From: Fasciolopsis buskii
Taxonomy: Eukaryota > Platyhelminthes > Trematoda > Plagiorchiida > Fasciolidae
Length of the DNA stretch: 64,000 bases
Assembly (NCBI GenBank): GCA_008360955.1
Contig: LUCM01000291.1
Location: 55,825-119,824 of the forward strand
Direction of reading: 5' to 3'
Part shown: piece by piece, positions 48,960 through 59,775 of the stretch
Position numbering within the stretch: the stretch's first letter is position 1
Layout: every line of letters starts with the position of its first letter
Position numbers and translations under genes: made by a program
The notes under the pieces: model-generated
What the model was told of the DNA's origin: nothing
The model's input: only the letters and a program-made list of their open reading frames with translations
The model's database searches: none

Positions 48960-50615
48960 AGCATAAGAAACAAATACTCAGATTTGCATTCCGGTTATTT
49001 TCTGTGGAAACTTGCGAATCTTTGCGGTAAAAAGCCGTTTGTCTTGGTCTTTTCTCACAAACAAATAGGTGAGAAATTTAGTCGATGTCCTGTTTAAGTC
49101 ATCACGTGCATATTTCAACCATGAGAAATGACAAGTTTGCTGAGGCGGAAAGTGTGAGGAGAATTCACAACGATTTATCGCATGTATTGCTAGAAATTCG
49201 ATATCAGCCAACAGTGATGATAATCGACTGGCCCACAGTTATCTTTCAATAACTTTTCGGTTATTTTGACTTGGTGTCCAAAAACGCCAGTAGGAAATTG
49301 TTTTCCACTCACACTCAGAGACTTCGAGTTTCTACCTCAGTATCCACTAGTTAGATTGTGCACTTAATTGTTACGTTAGAATAAGAAATACATTTTGGAT
49401 GGAAGCAAGATTCAAACGGTGGTATTTTTATGTGAAATTTATCCTGGGCTGAAGTAGGCTGTCATCGGATTTGCATCGATCTGAAAGAAAGTCACCTTAT
49501 TCTGGATTACATGTTCCGGTGAAGTTAAACATGAATCATAATTCGGAAGAAATACTACTTGTTTATGCTGCCTAGAATGAATAGAAAATTTCCGTCACTA
49601 CAACGAATAAATCCCCCCTAATCCATAGTGCACGTGTGCGCTTTTAATCATATGAAAAGGTTTCTCATTTTATTCGTGTAAGGGTATACGTTTTAGACGG
49701 GAATGAAAAAGGAGGACAATTTTTCGATAAATTTAGTTCCCATAATGTGCATCGCACGTCACCTCGGAATAGGCATCCGTAAACGAAATTACTGGTTTGT
49801 CAGATCGAAGCGTTGAGCCTATTGTACACTTTAGGAGAATTATTATCCCCTGTTTTGATGCGATCCGCGCTCCGTATTCTCTGAATCATACGACGTTAAA
49901 GTATTACTCAACTCTATCCGGACAGTGGAGCTGGAAATATCAGCAACAGTCTGTGTAAGGATGAGAGATTAACATGAATATAAGTAAATCTGTTGCTATT
50001 TTCGACTATAACTGAGCCCCCCTATGATAAACACGTTTGGACATTGTTCATCAGTTTAGTTTGACACAAATGGTGACCTTGTTTAGTTTCAAACGCTGAA
50101 AAGCATAAATACAAAACGCTGTATTGGACAAGGTATCTAAACCAATTCATTTCTCTCCTCACTGTGGCATCAAATGCTTCACGTTCCCTCTTTCACAGCT
50201 TCACTACCGCGATAACGATGAAAGTGAGTAACCTAGCCCATTTAAATGACCTTGACGCGAGTTCAATTTTGATGTGAATCAAGATCCAATTAAATCGAAG
50301 GCATTTCCGTTCTTGATCATCCATGATCATTCTACCCCAGTTGACACAAGATGCTCCAATTAACAAACAATTATCTTTGCTTTGATCGAGAGTAGAATAG
50401 TTGAGAAAATAGGTGTTTCTGCTACACTGGCAAGCTTGCTGTCGTTTATGAATGCAAAGCAGGATAAATCCTAAAACTCATCCAAAAGCGTTGATGAAGT
50501 TTTTATGCCCCAGTGGGGTGTCATTTTTCATGCTCAGACCAGTTTAGCTTGACGATCACGGTGACTCATGTTTAATCGGCACTATTAAAGTCTACAAACA
50601 GACATAATAAGGGAA
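48960..50615. repeat. Dispersed repeat, copy B
   Basis: 49902-50613 matches 16879-17590 without gaps at about 98.5%. 48960-49901 aligns with 15960-16878 at about 60-65% only. Same orientation, 33,023 bp apart. Beyond 50615 the two loci no longer align. Confidence 0.85.
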
Positions 50616-51080
50616 AGCTCTAATTCAATTCATGACGCTTACTGATGCTTCTTCATGTTTCTTGAATACCTGGAGAGAATTCCGCTCGTATCAAATACCA
50701 ATTTATTGTGTTTGTGAAATATCTAAATCCATAATTTCAACATCAGATGGATAGCTCATTAGCCGGTTAACTAAGAAATTCACTGAACCGCATGGAAGAC
50801 ACCACGCTTTCGAATAACTTCCGTATTTCAGATATTCGGAGCTTATTCTTTCCGAATATCTTGTCTCTGTGATGTTGACCCTGAAAACAACAGCAACGGC
50901 CTATTCCTTTCTTAAATGTTGTTGCTCTCAGCTTCCATTAGCAAAACTATGGAGTAGCTGTTTCTTTCTGGTTCCAAGCATGCTTCAGTTATTTTGCGGA
51001 GCAATTTTGCTTCCAAAGAAATGAGACTCTGCCAAGGCAAATGCCATGATAGCAAAATCCTGGACCGAATCACCGACTCA
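50616..51080. other. No gene recognised
   Basis: AT-rich, no repeat or exon seen. Confidence 0.45.
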
Positions 51081-51895
51081 TCAGTCAGCTGGTCAGTAAG
51101 GTCGGTCAATCACCAAAGTCAGTCAATCAAACAGTCAGTAATCAAAGTCGGTCAGTCAGTCCTTCAGTAACTTTGTCATTCAGTCAGTAACCAAAGTCAG
51201 TTAGTCAGTCAATCAGTCAGTTTTCCAATCAGTTAGTCAGACAGTTAGTATGTCAGTCGGTCAGTCACGAATGTTAGACAGTCAGGCATTCATTCATACT
51301 TTAATTCAATCAATCATTCATTCATTCAGGCACTCAATCAGTCAATCGTGCAGTCAGGCCGTCAGGCCGTCAGTCAGCCGATCGGTCAGTCAATCAGTGA
51401 GCCAATGAATTAGTCAGTCATTCGATTACCAATCCCAGTCGTTCACGAAATTCCGTCAGTGTAGCATCCAGTCCGTTAACCAGTCACCAAAATGAATCAG
51501 ACAGTTGGTCGGTGAGTGAGTGAGTGAATCAGTCGGTCAGTTAGTCAGTCAATTAGCAAAGTCTATTAGTCACTCACCTAAGTCGAGCAGCCGTGATGAT
51601 CAATCGGCTGATTAGTGAATCATTCAGCCACCACATTCAGTCAGTCTGTGTCAGTCATTAAGTCAATAACTTCTTCATTTAGTCATTCATTCATTCGGTC
51701 ACTCAGTCAGTCAGTCAGTCAGTCACGAATTTCAGTAACCAAAGTCAGTCATGCTGTCGGTCAGCCAAACATTTAGCCAGTCAGGTAGTCAGTCAGTCTG
51801 TGTCAGTCAGCCACACCATCAGTCAGTAAGTCACGAATGTAATCAGTCAAATATCAAGATCAATCAGTCTGTCAGTCAGACAGTCACTCACCAAG
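51081..51895. repeat. Degenerate (CAGT)n tract, 0.8 kb
   Basis: Hundreds of bases in CAGT/TCAA/TCAT four-base register, with pure runs near 51701-51722. It continues at 52461-52731 after the SINE foldback, which therefore probably inserted into it. Confidence 0.9.
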
Positions 51896-51931
51896 TATAG
51901 TCCCCCTGTATGTGTTAGCATTACGGGATTG

Positions 51932-52453
51932 AATGTTTTTATGAAATAACTCTCCACGTAATGTCATCGCTGAACTCACCATTAGGGAACATGGAAGCAC
52001 TGTGCAGCTGTTTCATCCTTGTTAGGAATCATCAGCAGTGCATATCCATCGCGCCCGAACTGGGACGCGAGCCTGGGACGAAGGACTTTGAGTCGAACGC
52101 CTCAGCCATTACGCTGCAGGAAAGATTCTCAACTGTTTGTTGAACTTCACCAGTTCGGGCGCGATGGATATGCAGTGGTGATGATTCCTAACAATGATTG
52201 CACAGCTTTACAGTGCTTCCATGGTTTCTTGATGATGAATTGAACGATGATATCACATGGCAAATTATTTCATGAAAACATTCAATCTCCTACTACTAAA
52301 ATTGTGCCAAGTAATCAAGCTCTGTAGGTCATATGCAAAGCGTTCGTTGTACTTAGGCTACCTGCAGAGAAGCCATCTATCAGTAGGGGTCGACTGCTTT
52401 GTGCTAGCGGCCCGTGGCCTTGCAACTCAGTGACGGATAGATGCAACATCATA
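51932..52453. mobile_element. Head-to-head SINE foldback, locus 2
   Basis: The left arm 51932-52067 and right arm 52151-52281 are inverted copies of the SINE body of locus 1. The minus-strand tRNA-like head lies at 52068-52130 (AGCGTAATGGCTGAGGCGTT, with CAGGCTCGCGTCCC as B-box region). The extra module found inside locus 1 (32266-32412) is here outside the right arm and inverted (52304-52453), about 85% similar by eye. Confidence 0.75.
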
Positions 52454-52460
52454 TAGTATC

Positions 52461-52731
52461 TTAGTCGGTCAGACAGTCAGTCAGTCGGCCGGTCAATTAT
52501 TCAGTCGCTCAGTCATCAATGTCGGTCAGTCAGGGATTCATTCAACTTTTCATTCATTCTGTCAGTTATTCGGATACTCATTCAGTTGGTCAGTCATCAA
52601 GGTCAGTCATTCACGAAAGTTAGTTATTGGAACACGGAATCAGTCAGTCAATTAGTCAAACAAGTATTCATTCATTTAGTCAGTCAGTCAGTCAGTCAAT
52701 CCGTCCATCTCTCAGTCTTGCATATTAGTCA
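52461..52731. repeat. Degenerate (CAGT)n tract, right part
   Basis: Continuation of the 51.1-51.9 kb tract. CAGTCAGTCAGTCAGTCA occurs near 52680. Confidence 0.88.
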
Positions 52732-52794
52732 GTATTGGGCGTCTCCTACTGAAGCCTTCAGGCTGATAATAGAAAGTGAATAGCTATTTTCCTT

Positions 52795-52989
52795 TCATTG
52801 GTTTTGTGATATTTCTGGGTTTGTTTCGATAATAAGGTCCATGTGTTTTATAGCAATTCCCATGAAATTCAGCAATCCGTTCACACTCTTGAGGTGTCCG
52901 TAGGGAATCCTTCCACATAATGTCATGGGAAACGGTTCTATTGAATCCAGTCTCATGTCATTCAAGAGTTTCATCGACACCAAAGGCAT
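52795..52989 (-). pseudogene. Orphan coding-like segment ending in a stop
   Basis: The minus-strand frame MPLVSMKLLNDMRLDSIEPF, PMTLCGRIPYGHLKSVNGLL and onward ends EISQNQ and a TGA. A possible acceptor (GATTTCCTACTAAG) lies just upstream. The composition is protein-like and may represent a last exon or a processed gene relic, but I recognise no family and see no poly(A) signal close by. Confidence 0.3.
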
Positions 52990-54170
52990 ATCGTATCTTA
53001 GTAGGAAATCAGTGCTTTGAATTTACAGCACTTTAGACCTTTCTGACCATCAGAAGGGAATTGCTTAGACCCAACTGCCCAGTCACAACCGATAGGGAGA
53101 CTAAGGCATCGAAACATCAGAGCAAAGTACAACATAATTAAAAAACAAGCCAATATGTTCCGAGGTCATATTCTGGTTGTAGATATGGTTAGACTTTACG
53201 GTCGCGTGGGGAGTAGGATTTGCATATGATCTAAAGCATGGTTGATATCTGAAGTGAGAAGTGACCCTAAAGCTGTTGGATGATATACGAAACTGATGTA
53301 TTTTTTAGAAGTAACTATTGGAAATGCTTGAAACTATTCATACGCTATATGGTGGTCTTCTTTAAACTGAATTCGTTATTCCAGGTTTGTGCAAACGCAG
53401 TCTTCAGGTCATTTTTTGCTCCCGAGTAATCCCGGTTTGTCAGAATATGGCCCAAACGGCACGATACTTTAGTAACAGGAAATGCGGGAGAAATGCTTGG
53501 ATTATCGCCATTTTTCCTGGTCTTTTTTTATTCTGCTGACCGAAAAAGATCACGTAGGTGACACGTAATTATAAGGGATCTCAAGATATTTCGTCTCGTG
53601 CAGTTTCAAACGGTGGATTCAACAGAACGCTTGTCAGTTACGCTTTATTCTGATCATATGCACCTACGCTGAATTGCAGCTCCATCATTTCCTTTAGCTT
53701 GGTTCCCCGGGTATAAAAACAAAGCTTTCAGGAAAGTGAACCTTGGAAACGTCGGATAGAAACAAACAGTCACCCTGATTTCAGATTAAGCTGATTTGTG
53801 GAGATGTCAAATAAATGTAAGACCGCTGGTTTCCCTCTGTTTTTTTCGGGTTCCTCCCAATTCCCACTAATAGTACTGACAGAAGGTCCAAAAAATTGTG
53901 TTCAGAAAATCTGTCGGGAAGGCACGAGATGTCAGATATCAGATGGCAGTGAAAATCTACCGGGAGGAAATTCGACGGTTTGAATACGGTTCTTGTTGGA
54001 GTGAGTTTCGTTTTTGTATTCCCTGTGGATGACACCGATGGCTTCCCGCTTCCCGCGGAGGCGATAGTTGCGAGTCCGCTGAACGATTCATCCCATTCCA
54101 TTTTTCCCGCGATCACCTACCGAAATTCAGATTGGTCTGTTTGGAAGAAAAAGGATAATCTGCGGCCTAC
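52990..54170. other. No gene recognised
   Basis: A GC-richer segment at 53984-54115 is open on both strands (minus: GKMEWDESFSGLATIASAGS). Splice sites are poor on both, so I make no call. Confidence 0.35.
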
Positions 54171-54362
54171 CTAGGTCAGATGAGAATTTGGAATATTTCG
54201 GTTTGTGTGCATCAGTAAAATTCATCTGCATAGTTACCTTATTCCCAAGATTACTTGATATGTGAACAAACCGTTCGTGAGAATTCCATCGAAAGGGGGC
54301 AATTTGTCTTGTTTGCGTAATTTCGCAACATTTTGGACCAATAAAAATATCCCCGAATAATT
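54171..54362 (-). CDS. Weak minus-strand exon candidate
   Basis: 192 nt, phase 1 on both sides if the acceptor is TTTTGTGAGAG and the donor GACCTAG/GTAGGC. It encodes GPKCCEITQTRQIAPFRWNS, HERFVHISSNLGNK and FTDAHKPKYSKFSSDL. It could be an upstream exon of the lectin-containing gene, since the phases would fit, but the acceptor is mediocre and no domain is recognised. Confidence 0.3.
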
Positions 54363-54531
54363 CTCTCACAAAAGTGTGCAAACCAAAATACTAGACGTAT
54401 GCGTTGACTAAAACGTAGGGTTATCCTCACGTGAATTCCCTTCTCGTTTTTGTCCGCCGGCGTTTCCTGTCTGACTGACCCCTGGGGAAGTTATCAGATC
54501 CTACGAGTCCGTTTCACCGTCTTTTTTGTAG

Positions 54532-54747
54532 GATATCTGCCGGGTGACGGAGTCAGAAATAAATTATTCACAATCAGTATTGCGGGATTTTGTTTGATGT
54601 TTGAGTTGGTTAGTTTCGCTAACGTGAAGACATCTATGATCACCATATTTGCATTGAGTTGTAGTTCTAAGAGGACATGTGCCAACTTACAACGTTGGGA
54701 AATAAACTGGAATGGACCAAGAAATATCAACTTATCATGTCCTCTAG
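54532..54747 (+). CDS. Plus-strand exon, unknown secreted-type domain
   Basis: 216 nt, phase 1 on both sides. Acceptor CACCGTCTTTTTTGTAG, donor CCTCTAG/GTACCA. It encodes GYLPGDGVRNKLFTISIAGF, CLMFELVSFANVKT, SCSSKRTC and NINLSCPLG. The FEL-x-SF-x-N start with following cysteines faintly recalls the N-terminal (MNNL) region of Notch ligands, but this is only a resemblance. Confidence 0.45.
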
Positions 54748-54799
54748 GTACCACCCCCAGATCACATCTCAACAGCTCCACTCCTCCTTTTTTCTGAAG

Positions 54800-54870
54800 G
54801 CCGAGCCATAATTGACCAGGAAGTCACTCAGATCTGGGTGCCTTATTCTATTTCAGATAGTCCGAAGTGA
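54800..54870 (+). CDS. Plus-strand exon following a 52-bp intron
   Basis: Acceptor CCTCCTTTTTTCTGAAG. Only the phase that matches the preceding exon is open, reading AIIDQEVTQIWVPYSISDSP and then a TGA at 54868-54870. Either a short protein ends here or the true 3' splice choice differs. A second candidate exon overlaps at 54857-54920 (TATTTCAG to GGAG/GTGAGT; IVRSDKTFRKAHILARMTTG) with excellent splice sites but another phase, so alternative splicing or a mis-modelled border is possible. Confidence 0.4.
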
Positions 54871-56917
54871 TAAAACTTTTCGGAAAGCCCATATCTTAGC
54901 CCGAATGACCACGGGTGGAGGTGAGTTTCGGCACGCTTAGTCGAGTCTAACAAACGGCCTGAGCACGACCAGAATATCCCAGTTCCATGGGTTGTCATGA
55001 TTTGTTTACTCCGTTTGGTTAACCACTATCGAGTGGGGTGAAATAAGAGATCTATTATTAACCGACTGTAGGCGGTTGAAAGAATTGCAGAAAAGATTGC
55101 GGAGCTTAGGCGCTGCTAGAGACACGAGCGGTGGTTGAAACACATTAAAGTAATCGGAATTTCCATTGGAGGCAAACATTTGTCATGTCACTGAAAAGGC
55201 TTCCTCAGTCTGTCTTGATTCATTGGCGAGTGGCCGAATAGAATAATTTGTACTGTCCCATAGTCGCTTTATCGGTTAACCCACAATGTGACAAAAATAA
55301 GCAATAATTGATGCTAGGTAGGCAGCACGTTTTTGTTGGTCTTCATCAATTCCCGACAGATTCGTAATCCCGATGGAATTGCAGAAGGTAAGGAAACGAT
55401 CCATTTCAACATGTATCTTGAGAAAATACCAATAATGTTGCTCATTCGGTCTCTACCAAAAGCACTGGCCCAAAACGGACGGGGAGATGAAGTGGTCAAA
55501 ATTAAGTGGCAACTTTAAAATCCATACTGGAAGTCTGTGCTTCTCTAACGGGCAGCCTATCCAAATGTACTCATTTCCGCTCAACGAGACCGATGTGGGC
55601 CAATGAAAATGGTATAATATTAATTGAAACAAAACCTATGGAAAACCATGAATAAAGTACGAATTATTCTCAACGCAAATGATTCAAAAACCAAGAGTTC
55701 AAGCAAGGTTCAGAAAAATGGATCTTCTACACTACTTGATTCGTAAATGTTACCGCGGGCACAGTTTAAGTGAAAAAACTACTTCAAATTTATAGTCAGT
55801 AGCTTGTTCAGGTTATAGTTGTTACCAGACAGTCGGACATTATCAATGTCGGGGTGTGTTCCTCAAGAATCACATCGGTCATGCCCAGATGGAAATGACA
55901 CCCGTGTAAATATCGTTAGCTTGGTGTCATATTTTACCGATCAGATAAGATTTAAAAACGACCTAAAAATCTGTTTACTGTAGCAGATGACTACGTATGA
56001 CCTCGGGATAAGCCTATATAGAGTGGAGATAACCTAAGAAGTGCGCTGATTTGGATTTTGATATTGTTCTCGGCGCGCAGTTGTCCTCTTATTTCCACAG
56101 GCAAATCGTCATGTGTGCCGAGAACCTACACACGATTAGCAGCACAAAATTTGTCATGTCTACTTACATGCAACAACCTCCGTGACCAGGAATGATTTTA
56201 AGTCCACCGGAAAACGGGATCGTACACATTACAAAATGGTTGATTTTTGCTTTTTCGCTACCTCTGCCGTTGTTCCCATCGTGACAACGCAAATCGTTCT
56301 GATCAACGACCAGGGAGGGGTCGGGAAAGGTGATCGGACGGATACAGCCGAATCCTTGGCCTTTTACGTTTTTAACCTAACGTACGCACATACATGTGCA
56401 CATGCATGTGCACATACATATGCACACACACACACGCTCCGGAAACATCGTAACCCACATCAACAACAAAAGCAAAGATTCAGAAGCTAATTCCGGTTAT
56501 TCGACGACTAAATCAAAGCGCATGATGTGCTGCAATGGAGTGGGGATGTTGGTGGTGATCACGCACCAGCTTTGTTTTGTAATCCTCGGATATTTATGCG
56601 GACCACCCAACTAAGCACATTGTTTACGCCCGAGTGCGAATAACCTCCGCGAGGGCACAAATTGTGCACGGTATATACGCTAACCGTTTATGCAAGAATG
56701 TCTCCATACTAAACGGTAATTTCCTCCAGCAGTTTTGTGTGCTTGAAGGGAATTTTATAAATCATTCTTCTCATTTCAGCTCGACGACTGTTCTTCTCTC
56801 CTAATGATAAGTGGTGAGCATAACTGAACAGAATGTTGCTACCTTCTCCGGGGTGAAGTTTAAGCAAAATGCCGTCATTTCTATCAAATCTACTACCAAT
56901 TACCCATTGTCTTTCAG
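54871..56917. other. Intronic or intergenic
   Basis: A possible 28-nt microexon lies at 55361-55388 (CATCAATTCCCGACAG / GCAGAAG/GTAAGG). A CA/CATG microsatellite occupies about 56383-56436. The 102-codon ORF at 56182 runs through that microsatellite and is not called. Confidence 0.35.
56383..56436. repeat. (CA)n/CACATG microsatellite
   Basis: GCACATACATGTGCACATGC and onward to ACACACACACAC. Confidence 0.85.
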
Positions 56918-57189
56918 TTCCCGAAAGTAGGAATAACAAAGATAACCGATTTGCTGTCTAATTCGCTCTACTGGCGCTACACGACAAAGTTGGACGACCT
57001 CATTTCACAATATATAACTGACATTGATTTACACATTTCCATTTGTAAGGAATCGCTTGAAACAGGTGATGGGCTTCTGTCTCTCCGAAAAACCGAAGTC
57101 TCAAATCTTAGTCACACCGGTCACGTTGGTGGTAAACCGTGGTTGACTTCGCCGGGGTTGTTACCAAACCTAACCTACTTGGATCTTAT
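56918..57189 (+). CDS. Plus-strand gene of unknown function, exon a
   Basis: 272 nt. The acceptor is textbook (ATTACCCATTGTCTTTCAG), phase 0 in. Donor CTTAT/GTAGTT, phase 2 out. It encodes FPKVGITKITDLLSNSLYWR, YTTKLDDLISQYITDIDLHI, and on to GLLPNLTYLDL. An internal alternative donor (GAAACAG/GTGATG at 57065) exists. Probably a cytosolic, largely helical protein. Family not recognised. Confidence 0.6.
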
Positions 57190-57229
57190 GTAGTTCTATG
57201 CGTCTCATGATAACCCGTTCGCCTTCCAG

Positions 57230-57413
57230 AAGTACAGTAGATTCTAGAGACTATGAAGCACTCTCTTATCAAAGTGCTCACACGTTAAGCATGTACAAAA
57301 AGTGGTCTAATATTTCGGCTCTCATATCCAGCTCCTCAAGAAAATCTGACAACCATTCGTCACCAAATTTACATGTTGCTTGCGATTCGAATCTCCCAAC
57401 AGTTTTTTTTGCT
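57230..57413 (+). CDS. Plus-strand gene of unknown function, exon b
   Basis: Follows a 40-bp intron (57190-57229; acceptor CGTTCGCCTTCCAG). The one leftover A completes AT of exon a to an Ile codon. Only this frame is open: STVDSRDYEALSYQSAHTLS, MYKKWSNISALISSSSRKSD and onward. The 3' border is uncertain (GCT/GTGACC at 57413, or AAC/GTAGGG at 57428). Confidence 0.55.
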
Positions 57414-58194
57414 GTGACCAAATTAACGTAGGGAATTAACTACTTTTAACTCGTTTGAGTAAACGTAAGCCGTCTTTAGATGTGCATTCTCGTGCACAGA
57501 TTGTGGGACCATTTGTAACATGAACTGCTTGATGTGAAATCGACAGTCGCATGTTCAGTAAAAGAACCGAACAATTCAAACAAATATGGATTTAATAGTT
57601 TCTTGTGTTTGTTACTCTAATCGTCTCGGCACAGTGGCCGACGGTTTCAGGATTTTCAAACTGCTAAAAACGTCATTCAGATTAAGAAGATTTTGAGCCC
57701 AGACTCATTGACGGGATTGTCAGCGGTACGATCGTGTACTACTCTCGATTGGCCTAAAGTCGAACCGGATGACGAAAAACATTGTCACACAGAAATCAGC
57801 TCGATTTGGGACCTGATTCAGAGCTGTTGCTACCACATGATACCTTCGTGAACTTCATCTTCAGAATGATTCTGCTTTTATGAATAAAACTAGGCAATCA
57901 TTCGGCGGCGGAGTACGCGAGCAACTCGAGATTGTCGAGAGCATTGGCACTGTCCATCCAATGCATTATAATGAGTACAGCACCAGCATGCAATGGCATG
58001 TGCTGACTTACTAGAACAAAGTGCAAGTAGTCAAGATTAATACGGCTGAACCAGATTCTTGGGTAACATGATGACCAGTACAGACGACGTTCAATTAATC
58101 AGTCCCTCTGCAAAGCCACAGCGACGACTCCCTATAGCATATTTTCATATCATAAGCGGTTCTCAAGTTGTAACGGTTCTCCCGCTACTTTTAG
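57414..58194. other. Probable intron of the plus-strand gene
   Basis: No further exon recognised. Confidence 0.4.
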
Positions 58195-58374
58195 ATGCCT
58201 AACCGGTTTGCTGATGTCTGTTGTACAAATTATCATTGCTCAAAGCCGTTCTTCTTGGGGTTGTTGAGGTTACACTACCGATTCATTCAAGCTTTAATTA
58301 AAACCTCTGAGAGTTTCATCGGCTGGAAACCCGAGCTGGTCTACTCAGAACTCACTGACTGTCGCTGGTCAAGG
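58195..58374 (+). CDS. Plus-strand gene of unknown function, exon c
   Basis: 180 nt, phase 0 on both sides. Acceptor GTTCTCCCGCTACTTTTAG, donor TCAAGG/GTATTC. It encodes MPNRFADVCCTNYHCSKPFF, LGLLRLHYRFIQALIKTSES, FIGWKPELVYSELTDCRWSR. The 5' phase matches exon b if its weaker donor is used. No family recognised. Confidence 0.55.
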
Positions 58375-59545
58375 GTATTCCTTCCGGAACGGGATTTCGG
58401 ACACTGAATATGACTCAGAATCGTCGCTTGATTAGAAAAGAAGTGATAATACTGCGTAACCGACTTGACCACACTGACAGTGGCACAAACTGTATAAAGT
58501 TCTCCAAGTGACAAAAAAGTTCGGCCAGCAGCTCAACCATCGAAGTCGAAATACATTTACTCAGGCATTAAAGCCAATTACGTCATCTGTCACGATAAGC
58601 TCGGTATGAATGTTGATAACTGGAGAACCCGCGAGTCATCTGAAATTACCGGCAATTTACTCTGATCACTCTTAGTGTGCAGCTGAAAGAGCAACTGGAT
58701 ACAAGAAATAGTTGGATTTACTTTAGCAAGCCTCGCAGTCTTATTTCACTTTGCATCCCTTGATTACTGTTTGATTCAAATATCTTCGCTCACGGTGCAA
58801 AGAAGAAATCGAAACACAGAAACTTTAACACAATGGTATGTTTATTTTCTGTCAGTTATTTTCTGTGCTATCACATAGAAGGACTGCATTGGCTGCTCAA
58901 GTTTAACCGTCATACGCTGTGTCTTATTGCATACTGAAAGGTCTTGTTGACTTTTTGAACAGTTGCCTACGCATCACAACGAATTTGCACTGAGATCTGT
59001 ATCTCTAAACCGTTTGTGATTAGAGAGGTCAAGTGACCATTAGGAATGCATAATTTGTCAGCCTTGCACTATCTTTCGGTTTGTACTTTTACACCTTTGA
59101 GTTGAACAAGCAGGCAATTGATCTGACTATGGCCTGATTTACCGGACAGTTTCGAAACCAAGATCACAATTCACATCCATTCACTCATCACTTTTCGGTA
59201 CGCCTGTGAATTGCGGGTCCACATTTTTGTCGATCAGGCTTCATTTGATGCCGCTATGACTAAATTCAATTTTGGTTTTCTCTCACGTATTCGGGCTCAG
59301 GCCCCTCGCACGGGCATACCCGGCCGGAAAGGTTTCTGCCTCCAGTTCAGTGTTACCATGGCTACCGCAACAATGTGTGGCTTTTTGACCTCCGCACATT
59401 TTGATACTTGACAAATACCCGAAGTATACTTTATCCTTTCAGAAATTGGTACTTTAATATTTTCAAAAGGGGATTTCTTAACCTGTTGGAACAACGTTTT
59501 ATCCTTTTGATCTCACAGGGCTTAGCAACTGTTTTGTAAATTTAG
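58375..59545. other. Probable intron; possible extra exon at 59296-59330
   Basis: A GC-richer patch at 59211-59400 has an acceptor GTATTCGGGCTCAG. A short piece reading APRTGIPGRK (phase 0 in, phase 1 out) would join exons c and d in frame, but its donor (GTTTCT) is poor. Confidence 0.3.
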
Positions 59546-59775
59546 TCGTAAGAACAGCTCAAATCGAAGTTCGTCTTGACTTGGTCAATGAGCCGTTACT
59601 GCTTCTGATTCACAGGTTGCTACTTGCCAGCGTGGGAGGCTTCATCAATGAGGAAAATCGCGATCGCGACCGCTCACTGTTTGACTGTTTTCTCGCTATG
59701 GTGAACTCGATGAATACTGAAGCCTTGATTGAGGTGGTTAAATTACACAGGCTAAAAAAACAGTCAAACGTCTAA
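59546..59775 (+). CDS. Plus-strand gene of unknown function, last exon
   Basis: Starts after TGTTTTGTAAATTTAG (phase 1, one of several usable AGs) and ends at TAA 59773-59775. It encodes TAQIEVRLDLVNEPLLLLIH, RLLLASVGGFINEENRDRDR and SLFDCFLAMVNSMNTEALIE, then KLHRLKKQSNV. It looks like a helical C-terminal domain. An AATAAA lies at 60321-60326. I cannot name the protein. Confidence 0.6.

Noticed and set aside
54532..54747. Firm identification as a Notch ligand
   Set aside because: Only the FEL-x-SF-x-N start and some cysteines fit; no DSL or EGF repeats are visible downstream.
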